The position numbers and the translations under genes are program-made. Under the pieces are notes generated by a model, which worked only from the letters and a program-made list of their open reading frames with translations, made no database searches and had not been told where the DNA came from. A stretch of 64,000 bases of DNA from contig NC_090288.1 in NCBI RefSeq assembly GCF_037392515.1, positions 8,845,969-8,909,968 on the forward strand, in the 5' to 3' direction. Each line of letters begins with the position of its first letter. Position 1 is the stretch's first letter. Source of the stretch: Haliotis asinina (Eukaryota > Mollusca > Gastropoda > Lepetellida > Haliotidae). Positions 36,801 through 46,862 of this stretch are shown in pieces.

Positions 36801-39800
36801 AATCTACCATTTTCACCTCATTTTACAAGTGTTGGTAAAATAACATGACTTATTACAAAACTGTTTTTAGAAGTTTTTCAAATTCTTAACATATTACTAA
36901 TTCAATAAATATACATGTCAAAAGTGATTGACCTGCATATCAATTTGCCAAGTACCATATCAGATTCTTGGCACCTCTACACAGTAATACTGTCCAAATA
37001 CCTCTGTGCTATATCTACAACAGAACCAAGCCATATCAAGGGTTGACTGGTAAGCAGCTTATAGATTATGAATTATTCACGATGAGCATTAACGTAATTG
37101 TGTTCCCATGTAATGAGAAACGAGTTTATCGTTTCACAGTTTCAGGGACATTTTATAAAGACAGTATCAGTGTTAATCCTCCCTCTGGCAGAGGCCAGTA
37201 GGAACTGGGAACATACTGAAAGTATAGCACTGGCCTTTACCCTTGAGTGAAACGCAAACAACACTCATACGATATGCCCTGACAAAATGTATGCAAACAT
37301 GAAGTCATTGTGATAGAAACTTTCAAGTGCCATTACCGAGTGTACTGTTTACTCCATATGAATAATGTTAGATAAAAAATATGAGATAATGGTTCTGGTG
37401 CAATGAATAATTCATGGAAACAAAACAAATAAGAACTAAATACATTTACATTACTATCATGACATATACAAAGGCTAGACTGTAATTATTTCTCCTCTCA
37501 GACAGAGAAATATCTGAGATAAGATATTTTTGTTTTATTTGGTTTTCCAAAACTTTTTTAAATAGGTGATAGCATGTCCACTGAGTCTAACAAACAAATT
37601 GTATTAGGGTGACTAATATTGCTGCTTTCACTACTGCGATAACACTGCAATACTATCCCCTACTAATGCTATATCCTAATTCAGCTTAGTATATTACACA
37701 CCAGCAAAATAATAACATTTGTGACCATATAACCACCGGTATACATCCCCAAATCGTCAAACTGTGTACAGTTATTGTGACAGTATTCAACCAGCATTAT
37801 GCTTGCTGATATTAATCAATGCATTAGCAATGAAAACATGTCAGTGTCAGCAATTTATTCTCAGAGTAATATCACACCCAGCAGATGAGAAGCAGCCAAA
37901 TAAAACTTAGTCAATGAATCATATAAAAAACTGACAGACATAAACTGAATTTGGGGTCCTGGGCTCTTGCTGTAAAATTTAGTTGAAATGTGCATTCCAA
38001 ACTGAAATCCAGAGTTCCTTTTGAATTTGGTATAACTTTAAGCTACTGTCTTACAACCATCTTGAAAACATTACCTGTACCCCAATCTAATGGTGTTCTT
38101 ATATTTTTGTTGTACTTCTGTCAGGTATTACTGATGTCATATTGATGTCATACTGATGTCATATTGATGTCAACAGTGTTCAAAGTTAATAATGTTGACA
38201 TATTTAAAAGGACTTCGATGTTTATATGTTATTGGAGTTACAAACATAAAAACTGCACCCACCCCTCCAAAAAAACACAGAAAAATCTGAACCCATCACC
38301 ATATAATGAACACTCACAGTTTTCAGGTAACACCCACCTCCCTATCTCTGATATATTGATCTGCATCATCATCTCATCTCGGAGTTCATCATCCAACAGA
38401 TACTGTAGGCCACATTTACTCGCCTGGGACAGAATTTCACTTGGCTCAAGTTGCCTCCCCTGAATTTTAAAGCATCAGGTTAATGAAATTCAATCTCATC
38501 ACAGGTAAAACAAAAGATATTTTTCAGCATACAACCAGATCCTCAAAACCTCGTCTACATATAGTTCTCATAATCTCATTGTCATAGTTTTCATTAATTA
38601 CTTTTTAGGATTCTAATTTAATGGTTGTTGTGTGAGGCGACGCTACATATTATACCTATTGATCAGATTGAAGCTCATGATGTTGATCACTAGATTCTTT
38701 GGTCCAGATCACCACCACATATCTGTATTATTGCTGAGTGCAGGAGAAAGACAACATGCCCAACATACCCGTACCTAAAGACATGCCTTTACTTTGATAT
38801 TTGCAGTAAACATTACAGACATGACATTCCATTTAGACTCATTGACTCCTATCTGTCAATGGGGATTCTTGTAAACTGATCTGCAAGAAGGTGTTACTTG
38901 TCTTAACACCTATCTTCAATATGGGCATCCTGTATTGTTTCTTGTTGTTTATATCCTGAACCAAACAATCTAGTGACAGATATTGTGAGTGAGTTTTATG
39001 CCACACTCAGCAATACTCCAGTCATATGGCGGTGGTCTGCAAATAATCGAGTCTGGACCAGAAATCCAGTGATCACAACACCATAAGCATCAATCTGAGC
39101 AATTGGGAACCAACGACATAAGTCATCGAAGTCAGCAAGCCTGACCACCCAATCCCATTAGTCACCTGTCACGAGAAGCAGAGGTCACAGACATTGTGAG
39201 CAACAATTCCCACGTTCAGGGTATGGTGACATCCAAGTAATGAAGTCACTAAGCTTGACTAACCAATCCATTTGACTGCCTCTTGCTGCCACCTAAAACT
39301 GCTGGAGGTCTAATTAACCCGTGAATCCCAATAGGGCGATCCCTTGTGACAAGACCTACCTGTAACAGCATCGCTATGACGACAGAGATAACGACACAAC
39401 TGGCCACACATCGACTGTCTGAATGTGTGGCTCGGCAGATTCTGACAGCGTTCTCTGTCACCTCCCCCAGGTTGTGAAAGAATGGGACACCTGGGAATAA
39501 TTGAAGCTGACATTAGACACACTCATTACAGGGGTGAATAGGTCAGTGTCATTAGTGTTAAGACTAATTTTCATGACCCACCCCTGCCCAACAAGAATCC
39601 CTAAATAATGTTCAAATGTCGAACACAATCTTCTTAAAAGTTAATACAATGTTTCAATGCCATTTTTGTCACCCATTTAGTTGTCTCAAATTCTTGCAAC
39701 TCCCTTCTCTGTAACGATGCTTCATGATAATGGATCTTTGACTTACCAGTTCCAATGAGATCATGATTAAACCATTTATCACACCTACACTAGTGAACAA

Positions 39801-42800
39801 TGTAATGTAAAACAACAATAATAATTTGGGGTCAGCCTTTGAAGAGATTACTGAAGTAAGAGAAAACCAAACAAATTTATATTTTAACAGTGACTATGCA
39901 ATTCAACCACATGCAAAATTAGATAATTCATTGACATAAAAGGCCAGGGATGGATCTATCAGCTGACAGTTCAAACAATCTGGCCAGTTAAGAACTGTCT
40001 CAGTTGCTAATATCACCACATTTGAGTACTGAACATAAGAAGTATAGGAGTTCAGATTGGTTAAAGTGCAAAGGTCAAACCAAGGTCAGAATTTTAAATA
40101 TATGTGGAGCCCCAGTAAAAAGTGCTTGCATCACATTTCATTTCATTTTAAACACAAATTGTTGACCAATAGCCATAATAAGTAATTTTCAATGTGGTTG
40201 AAATGAACCTATCAAGGAAATTTGGATGTCAAGGTCATGATTGTGGGAACAAGAAGGAACAGTATACAGCAACAAATCATGTTTTGAAGCAGCTGCATCA
40301 TTAAGAACGGCCACCTGAAAATAATAGAGTATGGACCAGACAATCCAGTGATCCACAGCATGAGCATCAATCTGTGTGATATGTGACACGTGTCATCATA
40401 TCAAAATTGCATAGATTGGTACTCATTGATCACTGGATTGTCTGGTCCTGGCTCGATTATTTACAGACTGACACTATATAACTGGAATATTGCTGAGTGT
40501 GGCGTAAAACTACAAACGAAACCAAATAATGACATGTACATACCAAGGATAGCTGTCCTGATAATAGCACCATTGTCAGTACCAAAGTGGTCACACACGC
40601 TGACGGAGGCCGTGCTGAAGCTGCGGAGGTCTGGGTTGGCTTGTCTGGGTGGCTGCTGTCTCCACACATCCTCATCAAACAGGCTGTCCGTGTCACTGAA
40701 GTCAAACCCATTCTCCACTGGCAGGTCCTCAGTCAGGATCCTTGCAGCTGTACCATGAGGGTCCTCCACAAATGCTTTGTGTTTCAGGATCTGATACATG
40801 ATGTAATCAGATAGAGATAGTTCAAATCATCAAGAGAATCATCTCACCATGAAGATCTGGATCAATACTGGTCTTCATCAACCTATGCTTGTTGTAAGAG
40901 GTGACAAACAGAACAGGGCCCCATTTCACAAAGCTCTCAGAAGTCTAACATCTTGTAACTTTTCTTGTAGCATTCATATCTCCATTACTGTAACATAGGG
41001 GGTACAAATGCAACGAGAAAAGTAAAGTGATCTTAGGCTTATGAGAGCCTTGTGAAATGGAGCCCTTGACTGTAAGGATGGCTGACTTTGGTTATAGGCA
41101 TGATCTCTTAATTTGATGTTCGTGATATAAACCACCGGATTGACTGGTCAATTTCCAAAGGACCATATTCATAGCTTCAAGATATATGGGGGCACATTAA
41201 AACACCAGACAAGGCAATGGTCACTCCACGATGTAATGTTGGCAGCATGCTTAACTCAACTTTTGAGTTCTGCAACATTTTTACATTAGTCATGGAGCTG
41301 AAATTGCATGTGAAATTATGTCAAATACTTCGTATGTTAATGGTTGGCAATGAAATAAATTATCAATTGTCAGTCAATGATTGATTCACTTGGTCATTAA
41401 CAAAACAAACTTTGCTTTTAAAATGGGAATACAAGGAACAGAATATCTCATAATATATGGGACTGAAACCAATGTAACATGGTCAGATTAGCAGGAATAT
41501 CTACCCTCTACAAAATATGAAAGAGATAGAAACTGAGTTTACCTTCTGGACAGTTTCACTGAGGACTACACCCTCAGAGTCTCCCAGCTCAGGAAAGCCA
41601 TTCTTGGACCAGTCCCGCAGCTTTTTGGCAAAGTCCAGCTCATCTACGACTCCACCCCAGGACAACACAGACTCCATTACAAGCATCTGAAACATAGCAT
41701 TGTCACCGATGTACAGTGATTTTATTTTAAGTGTTGTATCTTGGAAAAACATCTCAATACGCATCACTCGTCTGATTCACATAAAACAGTGAATTGTCGA
41801 AAGTGTGCATCAGCCGTATAAGCTAATCGACTGTTTGCAATGGCAGAGGGAAGGATTTACTTCTGCCAAGCACCAAACCCTTTTCACGTCTGTCTTTTTA
41901 TTACTAAAGAATCCATCTCTCATACACAAGCATATGTGAGACATTACAGCTCCCACAACACCATATATACCCAGGGTATCCAAACTTTAACGATACCTAC
42001 ATTTACTAAAGTCAGACATAGGTACTCAGTGAGTCAAGCATAGCCTAATGATCACAGACAGATGACCAACTGTGACTTACAAAGACGTCAAAGTTGCTGG
42101 TCCAGTCTCCCTTCCTCCATCGAACACGATGCTCATCGTGAACAATGTCCATGTAGCTAATATTGTCTTTGCTGTAGTAGAATTCACATTCATCTGGGGA
42201 CATCCACCTGGTCGCCACACCGATAGCATCACCTATTGCAGCACCATAGATGATACCTGAAACGGAAAACAAAGACCTTTAAGACCTCTCAAAACTGGCT
42301 TAAAAGTTTGGTCCCGCCATTTCATAACAATATCATGATCATTGAAATGTCTGGCAATTGTCTTTTCCAGCACAACTTTCTAATCCCCACAAGCAATTTT
42401 AACTGTGATTAACACTGTATAAACTGGCTTGGGAGTGAGCAATCCAGTCTGTCATCAACATTGTTTTAATTTCTTGCACAATTACAAAAGTCAATACAGA
42501 GATAAAGAGACTGACGCATGTAAACAACAGCCATGTTGGAAAATGAATATCACTATCCAATCCGGTACCCTGTCTAATCTAAACTGGCATTTTATTTCGG
42601 TCCTGTGGGGGACCAGTTTAGACAGGTTTCATTGTATATGGAAGTAGTCACTGAATTCACAATCTGCCATATAGCGGTTCCAAACACAATCTTAAATGTG
42701 ACTTTATCTGCAAATACAATGGCTCAGGCCAGTAAAATTCTGTTGACCTTCCACTTTGAAAAACTCAGAATACATATATGCTCATGCAATTTATAAAATA

Positions 42801-45800
42801 TGTAGCAGGTAATATCAACATGTCACTAATGAACAAAATTTCATTCAGTAACGTAAATAATCTAATTCCTATTGATGGCAAGTCAGTCATTCACTGGAGA
42901 AGAGATTAATAAGGTTCATCCCCATATCTAGATGAGATTACCGATTATGCTCCCCTGGATTGAGGGTCTATAGTCTGGTTCATAATTATTGAGAATTTTT
43001 CTTCTTACTTTGAGCTATCCTAACACCTCAGCTGATTCACTGATACTTAAAACTAAGTAATGGTATAAGGGGGGTAACTCATCTTGGCCTACTGAGTATA
43101 GTACAATTAGAGTTACCTCCCCTGAATTTGTAGCAGACGTCATTTTCCTCAGCACTGTCAACAATGTCTGCTGAAGATAAAAGAAGGTTGATTTTTGAGT
43201 TGTGTATTCAAGGAATTGATGATGTAAATACATTGGCAGAGAGAACAGGAACTCCTCTTTCTACTGTGTATAGGATTAGGAAGAATTTTAAAGAGGGAAA
43301 GGATTTTGGGCACCAGAAAGGAGCAGGGAGACCCAGAAAATTGGACTTCTCAGATCGCGTCCGGCTGGGAATTTTAGCGTCTAAAAAGCAAAGGGCAAGC
43401 ATCTCCAACATCAGGTATGAAATGATAGAAAGGGGATCAACAGTTGTATCAAAATCTACAGTTAGAAGAAATTTGATTGATCTTGGATGGGAGAAAAAGA
43501 CTGGAATTCCTTCTCCTCTCATGAAACAAGAACATAAAGACAGGCGTGTTGAGTGGTGTTTGGCACATGAAAACTTTGACTGGGAAAATGTGATTTTTAC
43601 TGATGAAAGCTCAATATGGGTATATCCCAATAATATGAAAATATGGACAAAGTCTGCGTCAGCACCGTTGTATCGACGACCTAAATACAGCCCAAAGTTT
43701 CATGTATGGGGAGGGATATCCTTATTAGGAACGACCCTGCTGTGTGTGTTTGAGGGAAATCTGACAAGTCAACACTACACTAACATATTAGATAATTTCC
43801 TCCTTCCAAGTGCACATGTGTTTTATGGAAATGACTGGATTTTGCAGCAAGATAATGCTCCTAAACACACCGCAAAACATGCCAAGCAGTGGTTTCAGGA
43901 GAAAAATGTGACTGCATTACCATTTCCTGCATTTAGTCCTGACTTAAATCCCATTGAGAACATTTGGGGGATGATGAAGGAATGTGTGAATCAAAAGGGG
44001 TTGACAAAAATTGAAGACATGAAGAGAGAAGTGGTCCGATACTGGGACAGCATAACTCACGAGACACTAACCTCTCTGATAGGAAGTATGCCTACCCGTC
44101 TTAGACTGTGCCGTGAAGCTCAAGGAGACTTGATAAAATATTAAATTGTTACCTACACAGCATGAAAAGGTCAGTTCACTTTCACAATACATTCAATTTT
44201 ATCTGATTTGTTCTCGTTTAATAATATGAAATGCTTTAGCTATTCTCAATAATTTTGAACCATACTGTATATTGAAGTAATTAAATTCAGGATAGGAGAG
44301 ATGTTTTTGATCATTTGTATAACAATGCACATCAAGGTCATAATTGAAAAGGACTATTCATGCATTAGTATTTTTTTTTTGGTTGCTATCATTTACAGAT
44401 ATCTGGCCAGGTTCAGCAAGTCTCCAACTGGACTACAACCTGCATTCTTCCATTTTGCAGAGCAAAGTGACCGATGGGCCTTTAGAGCAAATACCCAAAA
44501 GACTAATGTTTCAGTATTAAAAAAGATAAATAATATGGCAAAATGTGTTCATTAATAACTCTGAATGTAATAAGCATGCATTCAGTTTATTTATGATTGA
44601 GTATTTTCCACAGCCATAATGTTTCAAAATACTAGTTTATCTGAGAAAGATTTATATTATGTAATACAATTTTGAAGAGAAAAATACAATAAAAAACATC
44701 TTAACAATTATTTGATCCCTTTGTCAAAATTGTGTGCATATGACTATTCTAGGTGTAAAGAATACCACTCAACAACTGCAATGAAATTATTTGGGAATAT
44801 ATGAAACATACATTTTGAAAAATGTAATGATCCAGGTCACCCAACAGATGTGGATTGAAATGTAATGGAATCAATGTTCCTTCTATTTCTTCGTCATGTT
44901 TGTCATCATCAACTGGACTAAGTTCTAAACAACTTGTCCTAAAATTTTCACTACACCTTTTTGATTCCAAACTCATCGATATACACCTAATCGCCTGCAC
45001 AAACAATAATAATAGTTGGAAAATTATTTGTAAAATCATCATACAGTTTGTGGTCTGAAGCTGATGGGAGACCTGACCAATGACAGGATAAGTTTAAAAT
45101 TTTACTTCCATATAAATTTGATTGTTCTGTATAAATCACACACAATATATCATTGTGTAGAGTTTTCCTGATGCCTTACCTATAATTCTATCTCTCAGTT
45201 GGAAGGCATCCAGTTCAGAGGCCCCGTATGGAGGTAACAATGGAGTCTTGATCCGCATGGGTGTATTGGTGGTATCTGTCTGTTCCTGTATGTACTGTAT
45301 CTGGGCAGAATGGGGATTTATCACAGAACTCTGCAACTGGTTGCCCCGTACTCGGGGGAACTCGTTTAGTGGAGTTGAAGGTCTTTTTGGCACATCAATG
45401 ATTGAAACTTTATAAAGTTTCCGTAGAAACTGTAACGTCCCTTCTGATCCTTCACTGCAAATAGCTTGAGGAGGGGAGTCAAGCTTGTTTCCATTTGCTA
45501 TGAGCAAAGTTAATGTTTTACTGGCTCCAAGAGATAATGGCAGGAGTTTTAATTTGTTGTTGGCCACGTTGAGTTTGGACAAAGCTTCCATATTTCCCAT
45601 TTCATCAGGTAGCTCCTTAAGTTGATTGTGAGACAGATCAATACTTTCCAGTTTTACTAGATGCACAAAAGATTCTGGAAGACTTCGAAGAGCATTGTTA
45701 CTAAGCAACAGAGTTCGGAGATGGAAAAGAAGCCCAAAGCTCTCTGGCAATGTTTGGAGTCTGTTATAACTGAGATCTATATGTGACAGATGTGGCAGGC

Positions 45801-46568
45801 GTAAAGGTAACTCTGGTGGTAGCTCAGAGATGGCGTTGAAGGATACGTTCATCTTCTCGTAGAGAGACACAGAATCCCGTATGCTCCATGGTAGTTCAGT
45901 TAACATCGACTCGTGTGCTTCACCTTTCAAATGCTGAAACATGACATTGAGTTTCATTATAGGTGACAGTTTTAAGGCGTGATTTCTACACATAAAATTT
46001 AAGATAAAAAGAATACTGCCCAGTATTACATGCAGAAAATCAGTGTTTATGGCCTTATACCTCTTTCAGTAAAACTTCAATCATAGACCTGTGAAGATCC
46101 AGGTTAGAATTGATCTTCGGCAACCCCTGCTTGTTGGAAGAGATGATTAATGGGATCGGGTGATCAGACAGATTGCGTATATCAAGGATAATGCTGAATT
46201 GTCTGATCCAGACTTGAATACTTGCAGACGGCTGCCATATAGCAGGAACAACATACCAATTACACCATGATGCAAAGCATGGATCCTACATCAGTTTCAT
46301 TTTGGGCTTCATTATTGCTATTGTTATCATTTTCTCTGGAAAGTAGCATAGCATTATAGTGAAATACTCCAACCTACCTTACAGAACTGCTTATAAGATA
46401 TCTTCTTGCTCAGGTTGAGCTCTTTCCTTTCATCAGCTCGAACTGGAGCAAAGTCATGAGCCTCAATATTCCCCATCTTCACATCAGTAGGATGGGCTTG
46501 ACTGTGAATCCAGTGGATAGAAAGTCCAGTGTTACTTGACAGGACATTTTGTTTCAGAAGGGCAAAAT
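33833..46568 (-). CDS. LRR - ADP-ribosylglycohydrolase fusion protein, predicted pseudo-hydrolase (9 exons)
   Basis: Exons on the minus strand: 46378-46568, 45180-45933, 42081-42256, 41543-41686, 40544-40790, 39360-39490, 38338-38459, 35006-35095 and 33833-34025 (stop TGA). Every junction is GT-AG and in phase (0,1,0,0,1,0,2,2). From the ATG at 46,476 (MGNIEAHDF) this gives 651 residues. The first exon may instead be internal, with unseen upstream coding. Exon 2 (residues 34-284) holds about six LRRs (for example IDLSYNRLQTLPESF) and ends DAFQLRDRIIG, which is the start of the hydrolase domain. Exon 3 continues IIYGAAIGDAIGVATRWM. NGAIIRTAILG, DSRCVASC and HTYKPL then follow in family order to LIHEAGDTNSNTCVAG. 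Known family enzymes remove ADP-ribose from proteins or metabolites using Mg ions held by T-D-D and D-x-D motifs. Here these are T-S-N (337-339) and D-T-N (600-602), so loss of catalysis is predicted. Without a signal peptide it is probably cytosolic. Head-to-head neighbour: TRABD. Confidence 0.85.
34261..34532. mobile_element. MITE-like element with terminal inverted repeats
   Basis: The left end is 'gggcctgatttcttgaaa'. The right end reads 'tttcaagaaactggggcc', that is 'ggccccagtttcttgaaa' inverted. The interior is AT-rich and partly self-complementary ('actcaaatttcaaac' and 'aactcaaacttcagt'-type stretches). There is no ORF. It lies in the last intron of the LRR-hydrolase gene. Confidence 0.6.
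34693..34990 (-). repeat. (GTGA)n microsatellite and SINE, tail first
   Basis: About 15 GTGA units (34,693-34,752) lead into 'gtttaattttacgccggtta', 'cagcaatatcacgactgtga', 'gaaatgggcttcacacattg' and 'tacccat'. This is a SINE in reverse orientation with an expanded tail. Its head region, after about 34,850, is not recognisable. Confidence 0.8.
35361..36647 (-). mobile_element. TTAA-flanked DNA transposon remnant with THAP-like ORF
   Basis: The 13-bp terminal repeats AGGTCACATGCAA (35,361-35,373) and their exact inverse (36,635-36,647) are each flanked by TTAA (35,357-35,360 and 36,648-36,651), giving a 1287-bp element. A minus-strand ORF from the ATG at 36,111 starts MVNYCVAGICHSSKYKAG and contains LHQFPSDPVVQKK. 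This fits the start of a THAP zinc finger (C-x4-C, FP motif) and stops at an A8 run at about 36,001. TTAA target duplications plus a THAP domain are what I recall for Kolobok-type transposons; P elements also carry THAP domains. No DDE catalytic region is visible, so the element is non-autonomous or decayed. It sits in intron 7 of the LRR-hydrolase gene. Confidence 0.65.
38131..38172. repeat. 11-bp tandem repeat (ctgatgtcata)
   Basis: Four units alternate 'ctgatgtcata' and 'ttgatgtcata' within the intron. Confidence 0.85.
38985..39190 (+). repeat. SINE copy in intron
   Basis: It reads 'gtgagttttatgccacactc', 'agcaatactccagtcatatg', 'gcggtggtctgcaaataatc', 'cagaaatccagtgatcacaa' and 'cccattagtcacctgtcacg', in the same order as the 6,283-6,519 copy. 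Confidence 0.75.
40322..40525. repeat. Inverted pair of SINE fragments
   Basis: The forward half is at 40,322-40,372 ('gaccagacaatccagtgatc'). The reverse half is at 40,426-40,525 ('tgatcactggattgtctggt', 'ctcgattatttacagactga', 'ggaatattgctgagtgtggc'). The shared 'gaccagacaatccagtgatc' core could form a hairpin next to exon 40,544-40,790. Confidence 0.7.
40915..41066. mobile_element. MITE, 152 bp, 25-bp terminal inverted repeats
   Basis: The left end is 'agggccccatttcacaaagc' plus 'tctca'. The right end, inverted, reads 'agggctccatttcacaaggc' plus 'tctca', with 2 mismatches in 25. No ORF. A target duplication is not evident. It lies in the intron between exons 41,543-41,686 and 40,544-40,790. 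Confidence 0.75.
42971..44267 (+). mobile_element. Tc1/mariner transposon, apparently complete (1297 bp)
   Basis: The 25-bp terminal repeats are TAGTCTGGTTCATAATTATT+GAGAA at 42,971-42,995 and, inverted, CAGTATGGTTCAAAATTATT+GAGAA at 44,243-44,267 (3 mismatches). TA dinucleotides flank both ends (42,969-42,970 and 44,268-44,269), the usual Tc1/mariner target duplication. The element contains one full transposase ORF. It sits in the 2.9-kb intron between the LRR exon and the first hydrolase-only exon, transcribed opposite to the host gene. Confidence 0.9.
43164..44144 (+). CDS. Tc1-like transposase, DD34E, intact (326 aa)
   Basis: It catalyses cut-and-paste movement of the surrounding element. 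Residues about 1-110 form a paired-type helix-turn-helix DNA-binding region: first HTH around LAERTGTPLSTVYRIRKNF, then the GRPRK hook, then a second HTH around SKSTVRRNLIDLGW. The catalytic triad is visible: D in FTDESSIW, D in LQQDNAPKH, and E in DLNPIENIWG. Exactly 34 residues separate the last two (DD34E, Tc1 group). The ORF has no stop or frameshift and starts at an ATG 169 bp inside the left terminal repeat. Its length is close to the usual 340 residues for Tc1 transposases. Because the frame is intact and the terminal repeats match, recent or current mobility is possible. A host promoter is not needed for the call. Confidence 0.95.
   Translation: MSAEDKRRLIFELCIQGIDDVNTLAERTGTPLSTVYRIRKNFKEGKDFGHQKGAGRPRKLDFSDRVRLGILASKKQRASISNIRYEMIERGSTVVSKSTVRRNLIDLGWEKKTGIPSPLMKQEHKDRRVEWCLAHENFDWENVIFTDESSIWVYPNNMKIWTKSASAPLYRRPKYSPKFHVWGGISLLGTTLLCVFEGNLTSQHYTNILDNFLLPSAHVFYGNDWILQQDNAPKHTAKHAKQWFQEKNVTALPFPAFSPDLNPIENIWGMMKECVNQKGLTKIEDMKREVVRYWDSITHETLTSLIGSMPTRLRLCREAQGDLIKY
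46085..46250 (-). repeat. SINE fragment, reverse orientation
   Basis: It reads 'gatcttcggcaacccctgct', 'tgttggaagagatgattaat', 'gggatcgggtgatcagacag', 'gaattgtctgatccagactt' and 'ggctgccatatag'. This is the reverse of the 'ctgtaaataatcgag' SINE, lying between exons 1 and 2 of the LRR-hydrolase gene. Confidence 0.65.
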
Positions 46569-46795
46569 CTGTAATTAAATACAACCATCATAATTTATGG
46601 ATAAGTAACATGGTAAGACTACAGTTTGGAGAAGCTAAAGCGTGGCACAAAATGACTGCCTGAAGTGACTGGACTCATATTTATACCTAGGCCACTATTA
46701 GCCATAATAAAGGTGTAAAACATTTCAACAACATAGCATGTATATTGATAAATCAAACATGAAACATCCTTGCCAAGCAATGTGTAGTGGTCATA

Positions 46796-46862
46796 AAAGT
46801 CTCATGCCGGGATTTAAACCACGGACCTTCTGATGCAAAGTCAGATGCATGTCCATAAGAGG
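46796..46862 (-). repeat. tRNA-like fragment
   Basis: The segment 'gccgggatttaaaccacgga' then 'ccttctgatgcaaagtcaga' resembles an inverted tRNA/SINE head with a degenerate B box (GGTTTAAATCCC on the minus strand). It does not make an intact tRNA. Confidence 0.4.
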
